A stretch of DNA of 64,000 nucleotides from ZC4RG17 sp036380875 (GTDB lineage: Bacteria; Actinomycetota; Acidimicrobiia; Spongiisociales; ZC4RG35). Positions 49,293 to 57,098 of this stretch are shown one piece after another. The DNA lies in contig DASVDX010000071.1 in the NCBI GenBank assembly GCA_036380875.1, positions 4,886 through 68,885 of the forward strand, written 5' to 3'. Both the position numbers and the translations under genes were made by a program. The notes below the pieces were generated by a model. It searched no databases. It had not been told where the DNA came from and saw nothing but the letters and a program-made list of their open reading frames with translations. Every line of letters begins with the position of its first letter. The stretch's first letter is position 1.

Positions 49293-50720
49293 GTGTCAAC
49301 GCCCAGCGGAGAGTTGAACGATCTGTTTCAGCGCCTCCCCGTTGCCCTCTACCGTTCGTCCGCCGACGGGAGGGTCCTCGCAGCCAACCAGGCGACCGCC
49401 GACCTTCTCGGGTACGACAGCCCCGAGGAGTTGCTCGCGAGTGATCGTGCAGCCATCCTCGCCTACGCCGACCCGGAACGGCGCCTCGAGTGGCGGCGAG
49501 AGGTAGAAGAAAAGGGCATCTCACGCGACTTCGAGGCTCGATTGCGTCGCCGCGACGGCTCGATCGTCTGGGTCAGAGACACCGCCCGGGCGGTATACAA
49601 CGACGATGGGACGGTCCGCTACTACGAAGGCGTCCTGATCGACATCACTGCCGAGGTGTCGGCCTCGCTGTCCTCGTCGATCCTCTCGGGAGTCCTGGAA
49701 TCGACCACCGACCTGGTCGTCGTCTTCGACGACACCGAGCGATTGCGTTATGCCAACGGCGCCGCTCGCAGCTTCCTCGGGCTGTCGAAAGAGGACGTCC
49801 AGGGGCGGCCTCACTTCTCCAGGCTGTTTCCGAGCATCGACGGCGCTTGGGCCCGTTCCCTCCTCACATCCCGAGGCTGGTCGGGCGAAGTGACGATCGA
49901 GGACACCCGTGGGCGTCCGACGCCCCTGTGGGCCGTTGTCACTGGCCATGAAGGTCGCGATGGCCAGGCGTACGTGGCGACCATTGCCCGTGACCTCACG
50001 CAGGTGAAGGAAACCCAGCGGCGGCTGGAGGAGCTGATCACCGCAAAGGACGTGTTCGTCGCCACCGTCTCCCACGAGCTCCGGAACCCCCTCACCGGGA
50101 TCGTCGGTCTGGCGGAGGAGCTGCGGGACAGCTACCAGGAGTTCGGCGAGCAGGAACGTCACGATCTGATCACGCTCATCGCCCACCAGGCCGCAGAGAT
50201 GACAGCGCTCGTCGAAGACCTGCTCGTCGCGGTCCGCTCAGATGTCGGTGAGGTGGCGGTGGTGCCCCAGAACGTCGATGTCGTCGCCCAACTGGCCGAT
50301 CTGTCGGCCGTCTACACGGCTAAGACCCAATGGGAGCTTCCGAAAGAGAAGATCGCTGCCTGGGTAGACCCGCAGAGATTCCGCCAGATCGTCCGGAACC
50401 TGCTCAGCAACGCCGAACGGCACGGCGGCGCCAACGTCCGGGTCGGGGTCAACCAGGACAACGGCTGGGTGCGGGTCGTGGTGCGTGACGATGGCGACGG
50501 CGTGCCGCCCGGCGATGTGGAGCGGATCTTCGAGCCGTACGAGCGGGCCGCCGACGTGCCGGTCAAGCAGGGGTCGGTCGGTTTGGGCCTGGCGGTCGCG
50601 AGGCGTCTGGCGCGGTTGATGGGTGGCGACCTCGACTACGTGTACGAAGACGGGTGGGCCACGTTCCGCCTCACCGTGCCGGCGGTCGAGAACGTCCAGA
50701 TACCCTCCCTCGAGTCGTAG
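49293..50720 (+). CDS. PAS-domain sensor histidine kinase
   Basis: Soluble hybrid-free sensor kinase of 475 residues. Two PAS domains are predicted, at about residues 8-125 (VLAANQATADLLGYDSPEEL; FEARLRRRDGSIVWVRDTAR) and 130-255 (VVVFDDTERLRYANGAARSF). The phosphorylated histidine is in VATVSHELRNPLTGIVG (about residue 266). The ATPase domain has RQIVRNLLSNAERHG, DDGDGVP and GSVGLGLAVARRLARLMGG. There are no membrane segments. GTG 49293 lies 7 bases from GGAGG, a better spacing than ATG 49287. No response regulator is next to it. Confidence 0.87.
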   Translation: MSTPSGELNDLFQRLPVALYRSSADGRVLAANQATADLLGYDSPEELLASDRAAILAYADPERRLEWRREVEEKGISRDFEARLRRRDGSIVWVRDTARAVYNDDGTVRYYEGVLIDITAEVSASLSSSILSGVLESTTDLVVVFDDTERLRYANGAARSFLGLSKEDVQGRPHFSRLFPSIDGAWARSLLTSRGWSGEVTIEDTRGRPTPLWAVVTGHEGRDGQAYVATIARDLTQVKETQRRLEELITAKDVFVATVSHELRNPLTGIVGLAEELRDSYQEFGEQERHDLITLIAHQAAEMTALVEDLLVAVRSDVGEVAVVPQNVDVVAQLADLSAVYTAKTQWELPKEKIAAWVDPQRFRQIVRNLLSNAERHGGANVRVGVNQDNGWVRVVVRDDGDGVPPGDVERIFEPYERAADVPVKQGSVGLGLAVARRLARLMGGDLDYVYEDGWATFRLTVPAVENVQIPSLES

Positions 50721-50723
50721 CAT
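50718..50723 (+). promoter_or_regulatory. -10 TAGCAT for leaderless galE
   Basis: TAGCAT starts with the stop codon of the PAS kinase and ends 7 bases before ATG 50731. Confidence 0.6.
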
Positions 50724-50730
50724 CTCTCCG

Positions 50731-51738
50731 ATGCGTGTGATGGTTACCGGTGGCGCCGGCTTCGTCGGCAGCCACGTATGTGTGGCACTAGCCGAGGCCG
50801 GTCACGAGCCGGTGATCGTCGACAACTTCGTCAACGCCAAACCCGATGTGCCGGAGAGGATCGGGCGGATCTCCGGCCAGGACCCCCACGTGTACGAGGT
50901 CGATGTCCGCGACACCAAAGGTCTGAGCGAGGTGTTCTCGGATGGACAGTTCGACGCCGTGATCCACTGTGCTGCCCTGAAAGCGGTCGGGGAGTCGGTG
51001 GAGAAGCCTCTCGAGTACTACGACAACAACGTCACCGGCACCATCAACCTGCTCCGGGTCATGGACGAGCACGACGTCCGCCGCATCGTCTTCTCCTCGT
51101 CGGCGACGGTCTACGGCGATCCCGAAACCGTTCCAGTCACAGAGGAATCACCCGTCGGGCAGGCGACCAACCCGTATGGGTGGACGAAGGTGATGATGGA
51201 GCAGGTGATGACCGACCTCCACACGGCCGACAACCGGTGGTGTGTCGCCCTGCTCCGTTACTTCAACCCCGTGGGCGCCCATCCGAGCGGACTCATCGGT
51301 GAGGATCCGGCGGGGATACCCAACAACCTCATGCCGTACATCGCCCAGGTGGCCGCCGGCAAGCTCGATCGGCTGCCGGTCTACGGAGACGACTACCCGA
51401 CAGTCGACGGAACCGGAGTGCGAGATTTCGTGCACGTCGTGGATCTCGCCGAAGGCCACGTGGCGGCGCTCGAGTCGATGGGAGAGCCGGGCGCCTTCCT
51501 CGTCTACAACCTCGGGACGGGCCGGGGGACCTCGGTTCTGGAGCTCATCAAGGCCTTCGAGACGGCCACCGGTGTCACCGTCCCGTACGAGATCGTGGGA
51601 CGCCGGCCCGGGGACGTTGCCGAGACGTGGGCGGCGGTCGACAAAGCGGAACGCGAACTCGGATGGCGCGCCAAGCTCAGTATCGAGGACATGTGCGCCG
51701 ACATGTGGCGCTGGCAGCGCTCCGAATACGCCGGCTAG
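50731..51738 (+). CDS. galE: UDP-glucose 4-epimerase
   Basis: Extended short-chain dehydrogenase of 335 residues that interconverts UDP-glucose and UDP-galactose for surface sugars. Features are the NAD loop TGGAGFVGSHV (residues 6-16), VIVDNFVNAKP, AALKAVGESVEKPLEYYDNNV, the active Ser in SSSATVYG and YGWTK (about 149-153). The RYFNPVGAHPSGLIGEDP segment is GalE-like. The downstream phosphoglucomutase fits the same nucleotide-sugar supply. The start is set by the -10 element. Confidence 0.93.
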   Translation: MRVMVTGGAGFVGSHVCVALAEAGHEPVIVDNFVNAKPDVPERIGRISGQDPHVYEVDVRDTKGLSEVFSDGQFDAVIHCAALKAVGESVEKPLEYYDNNVTGTINLLRVMDEHDVRRIVFSSSATVYGDPETVPVTEESPVGQATNPYGWTKVMMEQVMTDLHTADNRWCVALLRYFNPVGAHPSGLIGEDPAGIPNNLMPYIAQVAAGKLDRLPVYGDDYPTVDGTGVRDFVHVVDLAEGHVAALESMGEPGAFLVYNLGTGRGTSVLELIKAFETATGVTVPYEIVGRRPGDVAETWAAVDKAERELGWRAKLSIEDMCADMWRWQRSEYAG

Positions 51739-51741
51739 GCG

Positions 51742-52365
51742 TCAGGCCACGTCCGGGTTCAGCGAGTAGGTGCCCGTGAGCGAAGCCTCGGCCAGGATGT
51801 GGCCCTCCATCGCCTGCCTCACGTCGGCGGCGGTGAAGTTTCCACTCACCGGCAAGGACTCCACATCGAGCGCAAACAACGTGAACGTGTAGTGGTGGAC
51901 GATGCTGTCGTTCCATGGAGGACAGGGGCCGTCGTATCCGCGATAGGTGCCCTCCATGTCCGGGTCACCGGCGAACCAGCCCGTGTAGTCGTTCACACCT
52001 TCACGGGGGCCGTCGTGACGACCCTCCTTGCCGCGAGCGACCACGCCGCCACGTGAGAAGGCACCCTCTTCGATCTTCCGGACGTCCGCCGGGATGTCCA
52101 CCAGGACCCAGTGGACGAACTCGACCCGGGGGAGATCGGCGGGAACCACCCTGCCCTCCTGGTTGACGTCGTCGGGCACCGACGGCACGTCGCGGTCGGT
52201 GCAGAGGAGCGCGAACGACCGGGTGCCCTCGGGCACATCGTCCCATTCCAGGCCGGGGTTGCGGTTGTCCGAGAACGCGATGTGCGCCTCAGGATCGGGA
52301 ACCGCGAAGGCGCATTCGGGAGGTATGCGTTCACCATCTGCGAAGTTGGGACTCGTCAGGCGCAT
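51742..52365 (-). CDS. YbhB/YbcL phosphatidylethanolamine-binding family protein
   Basis: PEBP (Raf kinase inhibitor-like) protein of 207 residues. The ligand-site motifs are NPGLEWDDVPEGTRSFALLCTDRD, VHWVLVDIP and GYDGPCPPWNDSIVHHYTFTLFAL. The enlarged loop between them (SRGGVVARGKEGRHDGP) is seen in YbhB-like members. Ligand and function in bacteria are unknown. ATG 52365 is preferred since TATCGT ends 7 bases before it. It shares a short divergent region with pgm. Confidence 0.87.
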   Translation of the reverse strand: MRLTSPNFADGERIPPECAFAVPDPEAHIAFSDNRNPGLEWDDVPEGTRSFALLCTDRDVPSVPDDVNQEGRVVPADLPRVEFVHWVLVDIPADVRKIEEGAFSRGGVVARGKEGRHDGPREGVNDYTGWFAGDPDMEGTYRGYDGPCPPWNDSIVHHYTFTLFALDVESLPVSGNFTAADVRQAMEGHILAEASLTGTYSLNPDVA

Positions 52366-52372
52366 GGCGGGG

Positions 52373-52419
52373 ACGATACCGCGACCGGCGCTCCTGAGGG
52401 GCTCCGGTCGCGATACCGT
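52373..52419. promoter_or_regulatory. Divergent leaderless promoters of PEBP and phosphoglucomutase genes
   Basis: On the minus strand TATCGT (52378-52373) ends 7 bases before ATG 52365. On the plus strand TACCGT (52414-52419) ends 8 bases before ATG 52428. Confidence 0.6.
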
Positions 52420-52427
52420 GGACAACG

Positions 52428-54134
52428 ATGCTGGACCACAACGAATTGGCGCAACGGACCCGCGAATGGATCGACGCCGACCCAGATCCGTCCACCCGCC
52501 AGGAGCTCGAGGCCCTGCTCGAGGCGGAGGACTGGGCTGAGCTGACCGAGAGGATGGGCGGCGTCCTCCGGTTCGGCACCGCGGGCATCCGTGGAGCGGT
52601 GCAAGCGGGATCCAACCGCATGAACCGGGCGGTAGTCATCCGCACTACCGCCGGGCTGGCGGACTTCCTGAAGAGGGAGCGCTCGGGCCACGTCGTGGTC
52701 GGATTCGATGCCCGCTCGTCGTCGCCCCAGTTCGCCGAGGACACCGTAGGTGTGCTGGTGGCCGCCGGAATCGACGTCAGCTACTTCCCGCACCCGGTGC
52801 CGACCCCCATCGTCGCCTACACGGCCCGAAAGACCGGGGCGGCGGCTGCGGTGGTCATCACTGCCAGCCACAACCCGCCGGCCGACAACGGCTACAAGGT
52901 TTACGACAGCAACGGGGCCCAGATCATCCCTCCGGTCGACACCGCCATCTCCGAAGCAATCGACCGGATCGGCCCGGCCAGGGACGTGCCTCGGATCGAA
53001 CACCCCCTGGGCCCTGACAGCCCGGCCCGACGGCTCGACTTCGAGGAGATCTACGACGCCTATCGCCGAGACGTCGACGCCGTTCGCCCGCGCCGCGAGG
53101 GGTCGTCGATCACAGTCGCCTACACGCCGATCCACGGAGTCGGCTGGGCGACATTCCAGCGGCTCGTGACCGACGCCGGCTACCCAAACGTCGAAGCGGT
53201 GGCCGAGCAGCGTGATCCCGACGGCCGGTTTCCCACGGTGTCCTTCCCCAACCCAGAGGAACCGGGGGCGATGGACCTCGTGGAGAAACTCGGCACCCGG
53301 ATCGGCGCCGATCTAGTGCTCGCCAACGACCCGGACGCCGACCGGCTGGCGGTGGCCGTCCCGGACGGAGCGGGAGGGTGGAGAGCGCTGACCGGCAACC
53401 AGATCGGCGTGCTCCTCGCCGACTACCTCCTCCAGAACTGGTCCGGCGGCGATAGGCCGATGGTCATCAACTCGATCGTCTCGTCACCCATGCTCCAGTC
53501 CGTCGCCGAGTTGTACCGGGCCCACTTCGACCAGACGCTGACGGGTTTCAAGTGGATCGCCAATGCCGCCCTCGAACTGGAGGCCAAAGGCGTCGGGACC
53601 TTCGTGTTCGGTTACGAAGAGGCGCTGGGCTACACCGTTGGCGGTCATGTGCGCGACAAGGACGGGCTGTCCGCCGGCCTCGTCTTCCTCGACCTGGCGG
53701 CCACGCTCCGAGACGAGGGTCAGACGGTCATCGACCGGATGGCGGACCTGTACGAGCGTGCGGGGCTGTGGGTCTCCACTCAACTCAGCCTGGTGCGACC
53801 GGGAACCGAGGGCCTCGCCGAGATAGCCGGCGCCATGGAGCTTCTCGGCGAAAGGACACCATCCGAACTGGATGGGCGGAAGGTGGTGTCCGTCAGAGAC
53901 TTCCGGGTCGGAGCGGAGGAGCGGCCGCGTTGGCTGCCCGCCACGGACCTCGTGGAGATGACGCTGGAGGGAGGAGGCCGAGTCCTCGTCCGCCCTTCCG
54001 GTACCGAGCCGAAGCTGAAGATCTACGTGGATCTGCCTGGGTCCGCCGAAGGTGACATCGCCCTGCAGGAGAGCGAGACTCGGGCTGCCGCTGACCGCAT
54101 CGCCGCGGCCACGGCTCGGTTCATTGGCCTCTGA
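52428..54134 (+). CDS. Phosphoglucomutase/phosphomannomutase
   Basis: Alpha-D-phosphohexomutase of 568 residues. Domain order: N-terminal RFGTAGIRGAVQ, the phosphoserine loop TASHNPPADNGYK with Ser147, the metal loop NDPDADRLAVA (about 302-312), sugar loop GYEEALGYTVG and the C-terminal phosphate loop RPSGTEPKLKIYVD. The long form resembles Bacillus PgcA and mycobacterial pmmB more than the GlmM type. It would connect glucose or mannose 6-phosphate with the 1-phosphate feeding galE. The 14-base tail overlaps a small minus-strand gene. Confidence 0.93.
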   Translation: MLDHNELAQRTREWIDADPDPSTRQELEALLEAEDWAELTERMGGVLRFGTAGIRGAVQAGSNRMNRAVVIRTTAGLADFLKRERSGHVVVGFDARSSSPQFAEDTVGVLVAAGIDVSYFPHPVPTPIVAYTARKTGAAAAVVITASHNPPADNGYKVYDSNGAQIIPPVDTAISEAIDRIGPARDVPRIEHPLGPDSPARRLDFEEIYDAYRRDVDAVRPRREGSSITVAYTPIHGVGWATFQRLVTDAGYPNVEAVAEQRDPDGRFPTVSFPNPEEPGAMDLVEKLGTRIGADLVLANDPDADRLAVAVPDGAGGWRALTGNQIGVLLADYLLQNWSGGDRPMVINSIVSSPMLQSVAELYRAHFDQTLTGFKWIANAALELEAKGVGTFVFGYEEALGYTVGGHVRDKDGLSAGLVFLDLAATLRDEGQTVIDRMADLYERAGLWVSTQLSLVRPGTEGLAEIAGAMELLGERTPSELDGRKVVSVRDFRVGAEERPRWLPATDLVEMTLEGGGRVLVRPSGTEPKLKIYVDLPGSAEGDIALQESETRAAADRIAAATARFIGL

Positions 54135-54303
54135 GCTCCTGCTGGTGCCGCCGGTACAGGTAGAGCCATCCCAGGCCGTGGATGGCGATGGCGACAGCGA
54201 GGACCACCGTGACAGACCAGTATCCGAGTATCGCCGCCACCAGGGCTGCCAGGGCAGCACCGATCACGAGGGCCGTACGCACGCCGTTCAACGGGCCGAA
54301 CAT
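54121..54303 (-). CDS. Small two-helix membrane protein
   Basis: Frame of 60 residues with two membrane helices (RTALVIGAALAALVAAILG and VTVVLAVAIAIHGLGWLYLY) and a basic end (RRHQQELRG). It is real by promoter evidence: a minus-strand TACCAT ends 7 bases before ATG 54303, and its stop lies 14 bases inside the end of pgm. I recognise no family; small membrane proteins of this type may regulate partner enzymes. Confidence 0.65.
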   Translation of the reverse strand: MFGPLNGVRTALVIGAALAALVAAILGYWSVTVVLAVAIAIHGLGWLYLYRRHQQELRGQ

Positions 54304-54310
54304 GCCCCGA

Positions 54311-54316
54311 ATGGTA
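54311..54316 (-). promoter_or_regulatory. -10 TACCAT for the small membrane-protein gene
   Basis: TACCAT on the minus strand ends 7 bases before ATG 54303, the leaderless spacing. Confidence 0.6.
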
Positions 54317-54356
54317 CGGCGCCCAGAGAGGTACCGAGACGCCGGTTCCGTCCACT

Positions 54357-54362
54357 TAAGAT
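54357..54362 (+). promoter_or_regulatory. -10 TAAGAT for leaderless thioesterase gene
   Basis: TAAGAT ends 6 bases before ATG 54369. Confidence 0.6.
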
Positions 54363-54368
54363 CCGACG

Positions 54369-55178
54369 ATGATCCGAAGTCTGTTCGTCGTCGACGGTGA
54401 CGCCCTGATCCCCTCAGAGCTGACCCGAGGGGGCTGGTCCGACGAGGCTCAGCACGGCAGTCCACCGGCGGGGATCATGGCCCGGGCGATCGAAAGGGTC
54501 CCGACGGCCGGCCCGATGCAGGTCGTGCGGTTCACCATCGACTTGTTCCGCGAAGTGCCACTGGCGCCGCTTCGAATCGAGACGGAAGTGATCCGGGACG
54601 GCCGCCGGATCCAGGTCGTCGAGGCGCGGTTGTTCCACGATGATCGCGAGCTCGGGCGAGCGACGGCTCTGAAGATCAGGGTGGCCGAACAAGGCGGCGA
54701 CGAACTGCGGGGCACACGGGGAGAGGATCCACTTCCGACCGAACGTCACCCTGAGGACTTGCCCTTGCTCGACCTGCGGAGCTTCTTCGGGGGAGACGAG
54801 ACCCTGCTGCGGTTCCACACAGACGCCATCGAGATCCGCAGCTCGGAAGACTCGTTCGTCCGTCCCGTGGTGGGGGAGTCGTGGTTCCGCCTGAAAGTGG
54901 ACCTGGTGGAAGGCGAGACGGTGACACCGTTCCAGCGGGCGGCGATCATGTCCGACCTGTCGAATGGCAACTCTCAGGCTCTCGACCCGAAGCGCTGGCT
55001 CTACGTGAACCCGGACACGACCCTGTACTTGCACAGGCTGCCGGATGGCGAATGGGTGGGCATGCGATCGTGGGTCGATCAGGTGTCGACGGGTATCGGT
55101 GTCAACGAGAGTGCCGTGTACGACCTCAAGGGCCGATTCGGCCACATCAACCAGGCGCAGTTGATCGAGAGACGCTGA
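54369..55178 (+). CDS. Acyl-CoA thioesterase family protein
   Basis: Predicted double hot-dog thioesterase of 269 residues (TesB/4HBT_3-like). Blocks include RGGWSDEAQHGSPPAGIMARAIE, with the Gln-His-Gly stretch common in this group, VVRFTIDLFREVPLAPL, RIQVVEARLFHDDRELG and the second half FQRAAIMSDLSNGNSQALDP. It could release fatty acids from CoA or act in lipid catabolism. The aldo/keto reductase follows 23 bases downstream and may be in the same operon. Confidence 0.82.
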   Translation: MIRSLFVVDGDALIPSELTRGGWSDEAQHGSPPAGIMARAIERVPTAGPMQVVRFTIDLFREVPLAPLRIETEVIRDGRRIQVVEARLFHDDRELGRATALKIRVAEQGGDELRGTRGEDPLPTERHPEDLPLLDLRSFFGGDETLLRFHTDAIEIRSSEDSFVRPVVGESWFRLKVDLVEGETVTPFQRAAIMSDLSNGNSQALDPKRWLYVNPDTTLYLHRLPDGEWVGMRSWVDQVSTGIGVNESAVYDLKGRFGHINQAQLIERR

Positions 55179-55201
55179 GACGGCGAGGGGAGGGGATCCA
55201 G

Positions 55202-56161
55202 ATGGAGACGCGGATGTTCGGCAGCCTGTGGCCGGTGAGCGCCCTGACGCTCGGTGGCGGCGGCATCGGCCAGGTGTGGGGTGCCACCAGCCGTCAGGAA
55301 TCGGTGGCCACGGTGCGCGAGGCGGTGGATTCGGGCGTCACACTGATCGACGTCGCCCCCACCTACGGCGACGGGGAAGCAGAGAGCGTGGTGGGGGAGG
55401 CTCTCGATGGTCGCCTGCCCGAAGGGATGCGGGTGCTCACGAAGCGACATGTCCGCAACGAGGACCAGGGCAACGTCGCTCGGGTTCTCGAAGAGGGACT
55501 CGACGAGAGCCTCGATCGCCTCCGTCTGGACTTCGTGGACGTGTTCCTCCTGCACAGCCAGATCACCCCCGTACAGGACCCCGAACGGTCCGGCTGGCCC
55601 GTGGGACTCGCCCTCTACCTCGAGGAATTGCGGTCTGCCCTCGACGACCTCGTGGCAAGGGGGCGGGTTGGTGCCTGGGGGATCACGGCGGTTCAGTTCC
55701 CGGGGGTCCTCGAGGTCGTCTTCGACCAGTCGCCTCGGCCTCAGGTCGCCCAGATGATCGCCAACGTCCTCGACGCCCCGGGAGACATGGCTTGGAGCGA
55801 CGAGGACTTCGACCGCCGGGAGATGATCCGCCGGGTCGAGGAAAAGGGCACTGCGATCATGGGTATCCGGGCTGTACAGGCGGGCGCGTTCACCGACACG
55901 ATCGACCGGCCTGTGGACGACGACCACCCGTCCATGGTCGATCACCCGCGAGCGGCGCCGTTGCGGGCACTCGCCGCAGAGTTGGGTGAATCGACGGCGG
56001 CTCTGGCCCATCGGTACGCACTCGCCATCGATGGCGTCGACACCGTCGTCCTAGGCGTCAAGAACCGCCAGGAGCTGGCCGAATGCCTCGCCGCGGCCGA
56101 AAAGGGGCCTCTGTCGCCGGAGGAGGTGCGGCTGGTCGACTCCCGGCTCGACCGGGCCTGA
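55202..56161 (+). CDS. Aldo/keto reductase
   Basis: NADPH-dependent reductase of 319 residues with the AKR barrel. The catalytic tetrad is visible: Asp and Tyr in DVAPTYGDGEAES, Lys in VLTKRHV and His in FLLHSQ. The cofactor end motif is weak (AIDGVDTVVLGVKNRQELAE). The GGGGAGGGG region at 55187-55195 is the ribosome binding site. It is the second gene of a pair with the thioesterase; the substrate is unknown. Confidence 0.88.
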   Translation: METRMFGSLWPVSALTLGGGGIGQVWGATSRQESVATVREAVDSGVTLIDVAPTYGDGEAESVVGEALDGRLPEGMRVLTKRHVRNEDQGNVARVLEEGLDESLDRLRLDFVDVFLLHSQITPVQDPERSGWPVGLALYLEELRSALDDLVARGRVGAWGITAVQFPGVLEVVFDQSPRPQVAQMIANVLDAPGDMAWSDEDFDRREMIRRVEEKGTAIMGIRAVQAGAFTDTIDRPVDDDHPSMVDHPRAAPLRALAAELGESTAALAHRYALAIDGVDTVVLGVKNRQELAECLAAAEKGPLSPEEVRLVDSRLDRA

Positions 56162-56172
56162 TCCCGTCTCGA

Positions 56173-57006
56173 TCAGAAGAGGGCAGAGGCCAGGCGACGG
56201 CGGTACGTGGAGACCAAGTCGGGGTCGTCGATCGTCTGGAACAGATCTAGCATCGCCTTCCGGGCCTCTTCGGCGGCGTCCTCGTCGCCGTCGGTGATGA
56301 TGGCGAGGTATTCGTCCATCGCCTGTTCAGCCTGGCTCGCTGCGGCGAGGCCGCGGGCGTAGGCGAGGCGGGCCTGTACGTCGGAGGGGTCGAGTTCCAC
56401 CTGGCGCCGCAACTCGTCGATGTCCCCAGCGCCTCGCCTCGTGCGGATGGTCGAGCGGAGACGCCCGACGTCGTCGGTGTCGGGGAGTGGCTCGAGCACC
56501 GCTTCGGCTCCGTCGAGGTCGCCGTTCTCGATCAGAACCGACGCCAGACCGACCGACGCCGTGTAATGGCTCGGATCCAACTCGAGGGCGCGCCTGAAAG
56601 CCACTTCGGCTTCCTCGATCCGCCCCGACCGCTGCAGTTCCAGCCCATCGGCTGCGATCCGGTCGGCGGCGGTGGGGACCAGGCCCCGTAGCCACTGCCG
56701 CACCGACTCTTCGGGAAGTGCGCCCGTGAACCGGGCAACGGGATCACCGTCCCGGAAACCGATGACGGTGGGGATGCCCTGGATGCCGAATTGCAGGGCC
56801 AGTGCCTGGTTCTGGTCCACGTCGACCTTCACCAGCTCCCAATCGCCGTTGGCCTCGTTGGCGAGCTTCTCCAGGATCGGGCTCAGCACACGGCAGGGGC
56901 CGCACCAGGTCGCCCAGAAGTCGACAACCACCGGCACCTCATGGGAGCGCGCCAGCACCATCTGGGCGAAATCGGACATGGAGACGTCGCGGATGGGGGC
57001 AGGCAT
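56173..57006 (-). CDS. Thioredoxin domain-TPR protein (CnoX/YbbN-like)
   Basis: Thioredoxin-fold protein of 277 residues. The active site is WCGPC at residues 34-38, within VVDFWATWCGPCRVLSP; the cis-Pro is in IQGIPTVIGF. A helical repeat region (about 125-270) has TPR-like arrays such as RIEEAEVAFRRALELDPSHY and AGLAAASQAEQAMDEYL. This architecture matches the YbbN/CnoX chaperone-holdases, although with a functional-looking CxxC. ATG 57006 and a -10 TACAAT (57022-57017) fit a near-leaderless mRNA; ATG 57018 overlaps the -10. Confidence 0.88.
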   Translation of the reverse strand: MPAPIRDVSMSDFAQMVLARSHEVPVVVDFWATWCGPCRVLSPILEKLANEANGDWELVKVDVDQNQALALQFGIQGIPTVIGFRDGDPVARFTGALPEESVRQWLRGLVPTAADRIAADGLELQRSGRIEEAEVAFRRALELDPSHYTASVGLASVLIENGDLDGAEAVLEPLPDTDDVGRLRSTIRTRRGAGDIDELRRQVELDPSDVQARLAYARGLAAASQAEQAMDEYLAIITDGDEDAAEEARKAMLDLFQTIDDPDLVSTYRRRLASALF

Positions 57007-57016
57007 GAGAACAGTC

Positions 57017-57022
57017 ATTGTA
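57017..57022 (-). promoter_or_regulatory. -10 TACAAT of the thioredoxin-TPR gene
   Basis: TACAAT on the minus strand ends 10 bases before ATG 57006. TTGATG lies 20 bases further upstream, rather too far for a good -35. Confidence 0.5.
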
Positions 57023-57098
57023 CGGGGGCGGGCCCACCTTCCCATCAAGACGGCGAAAACCCGGACCTACGGTGCCTGGTGCGTGGCATCCTTGTGGC

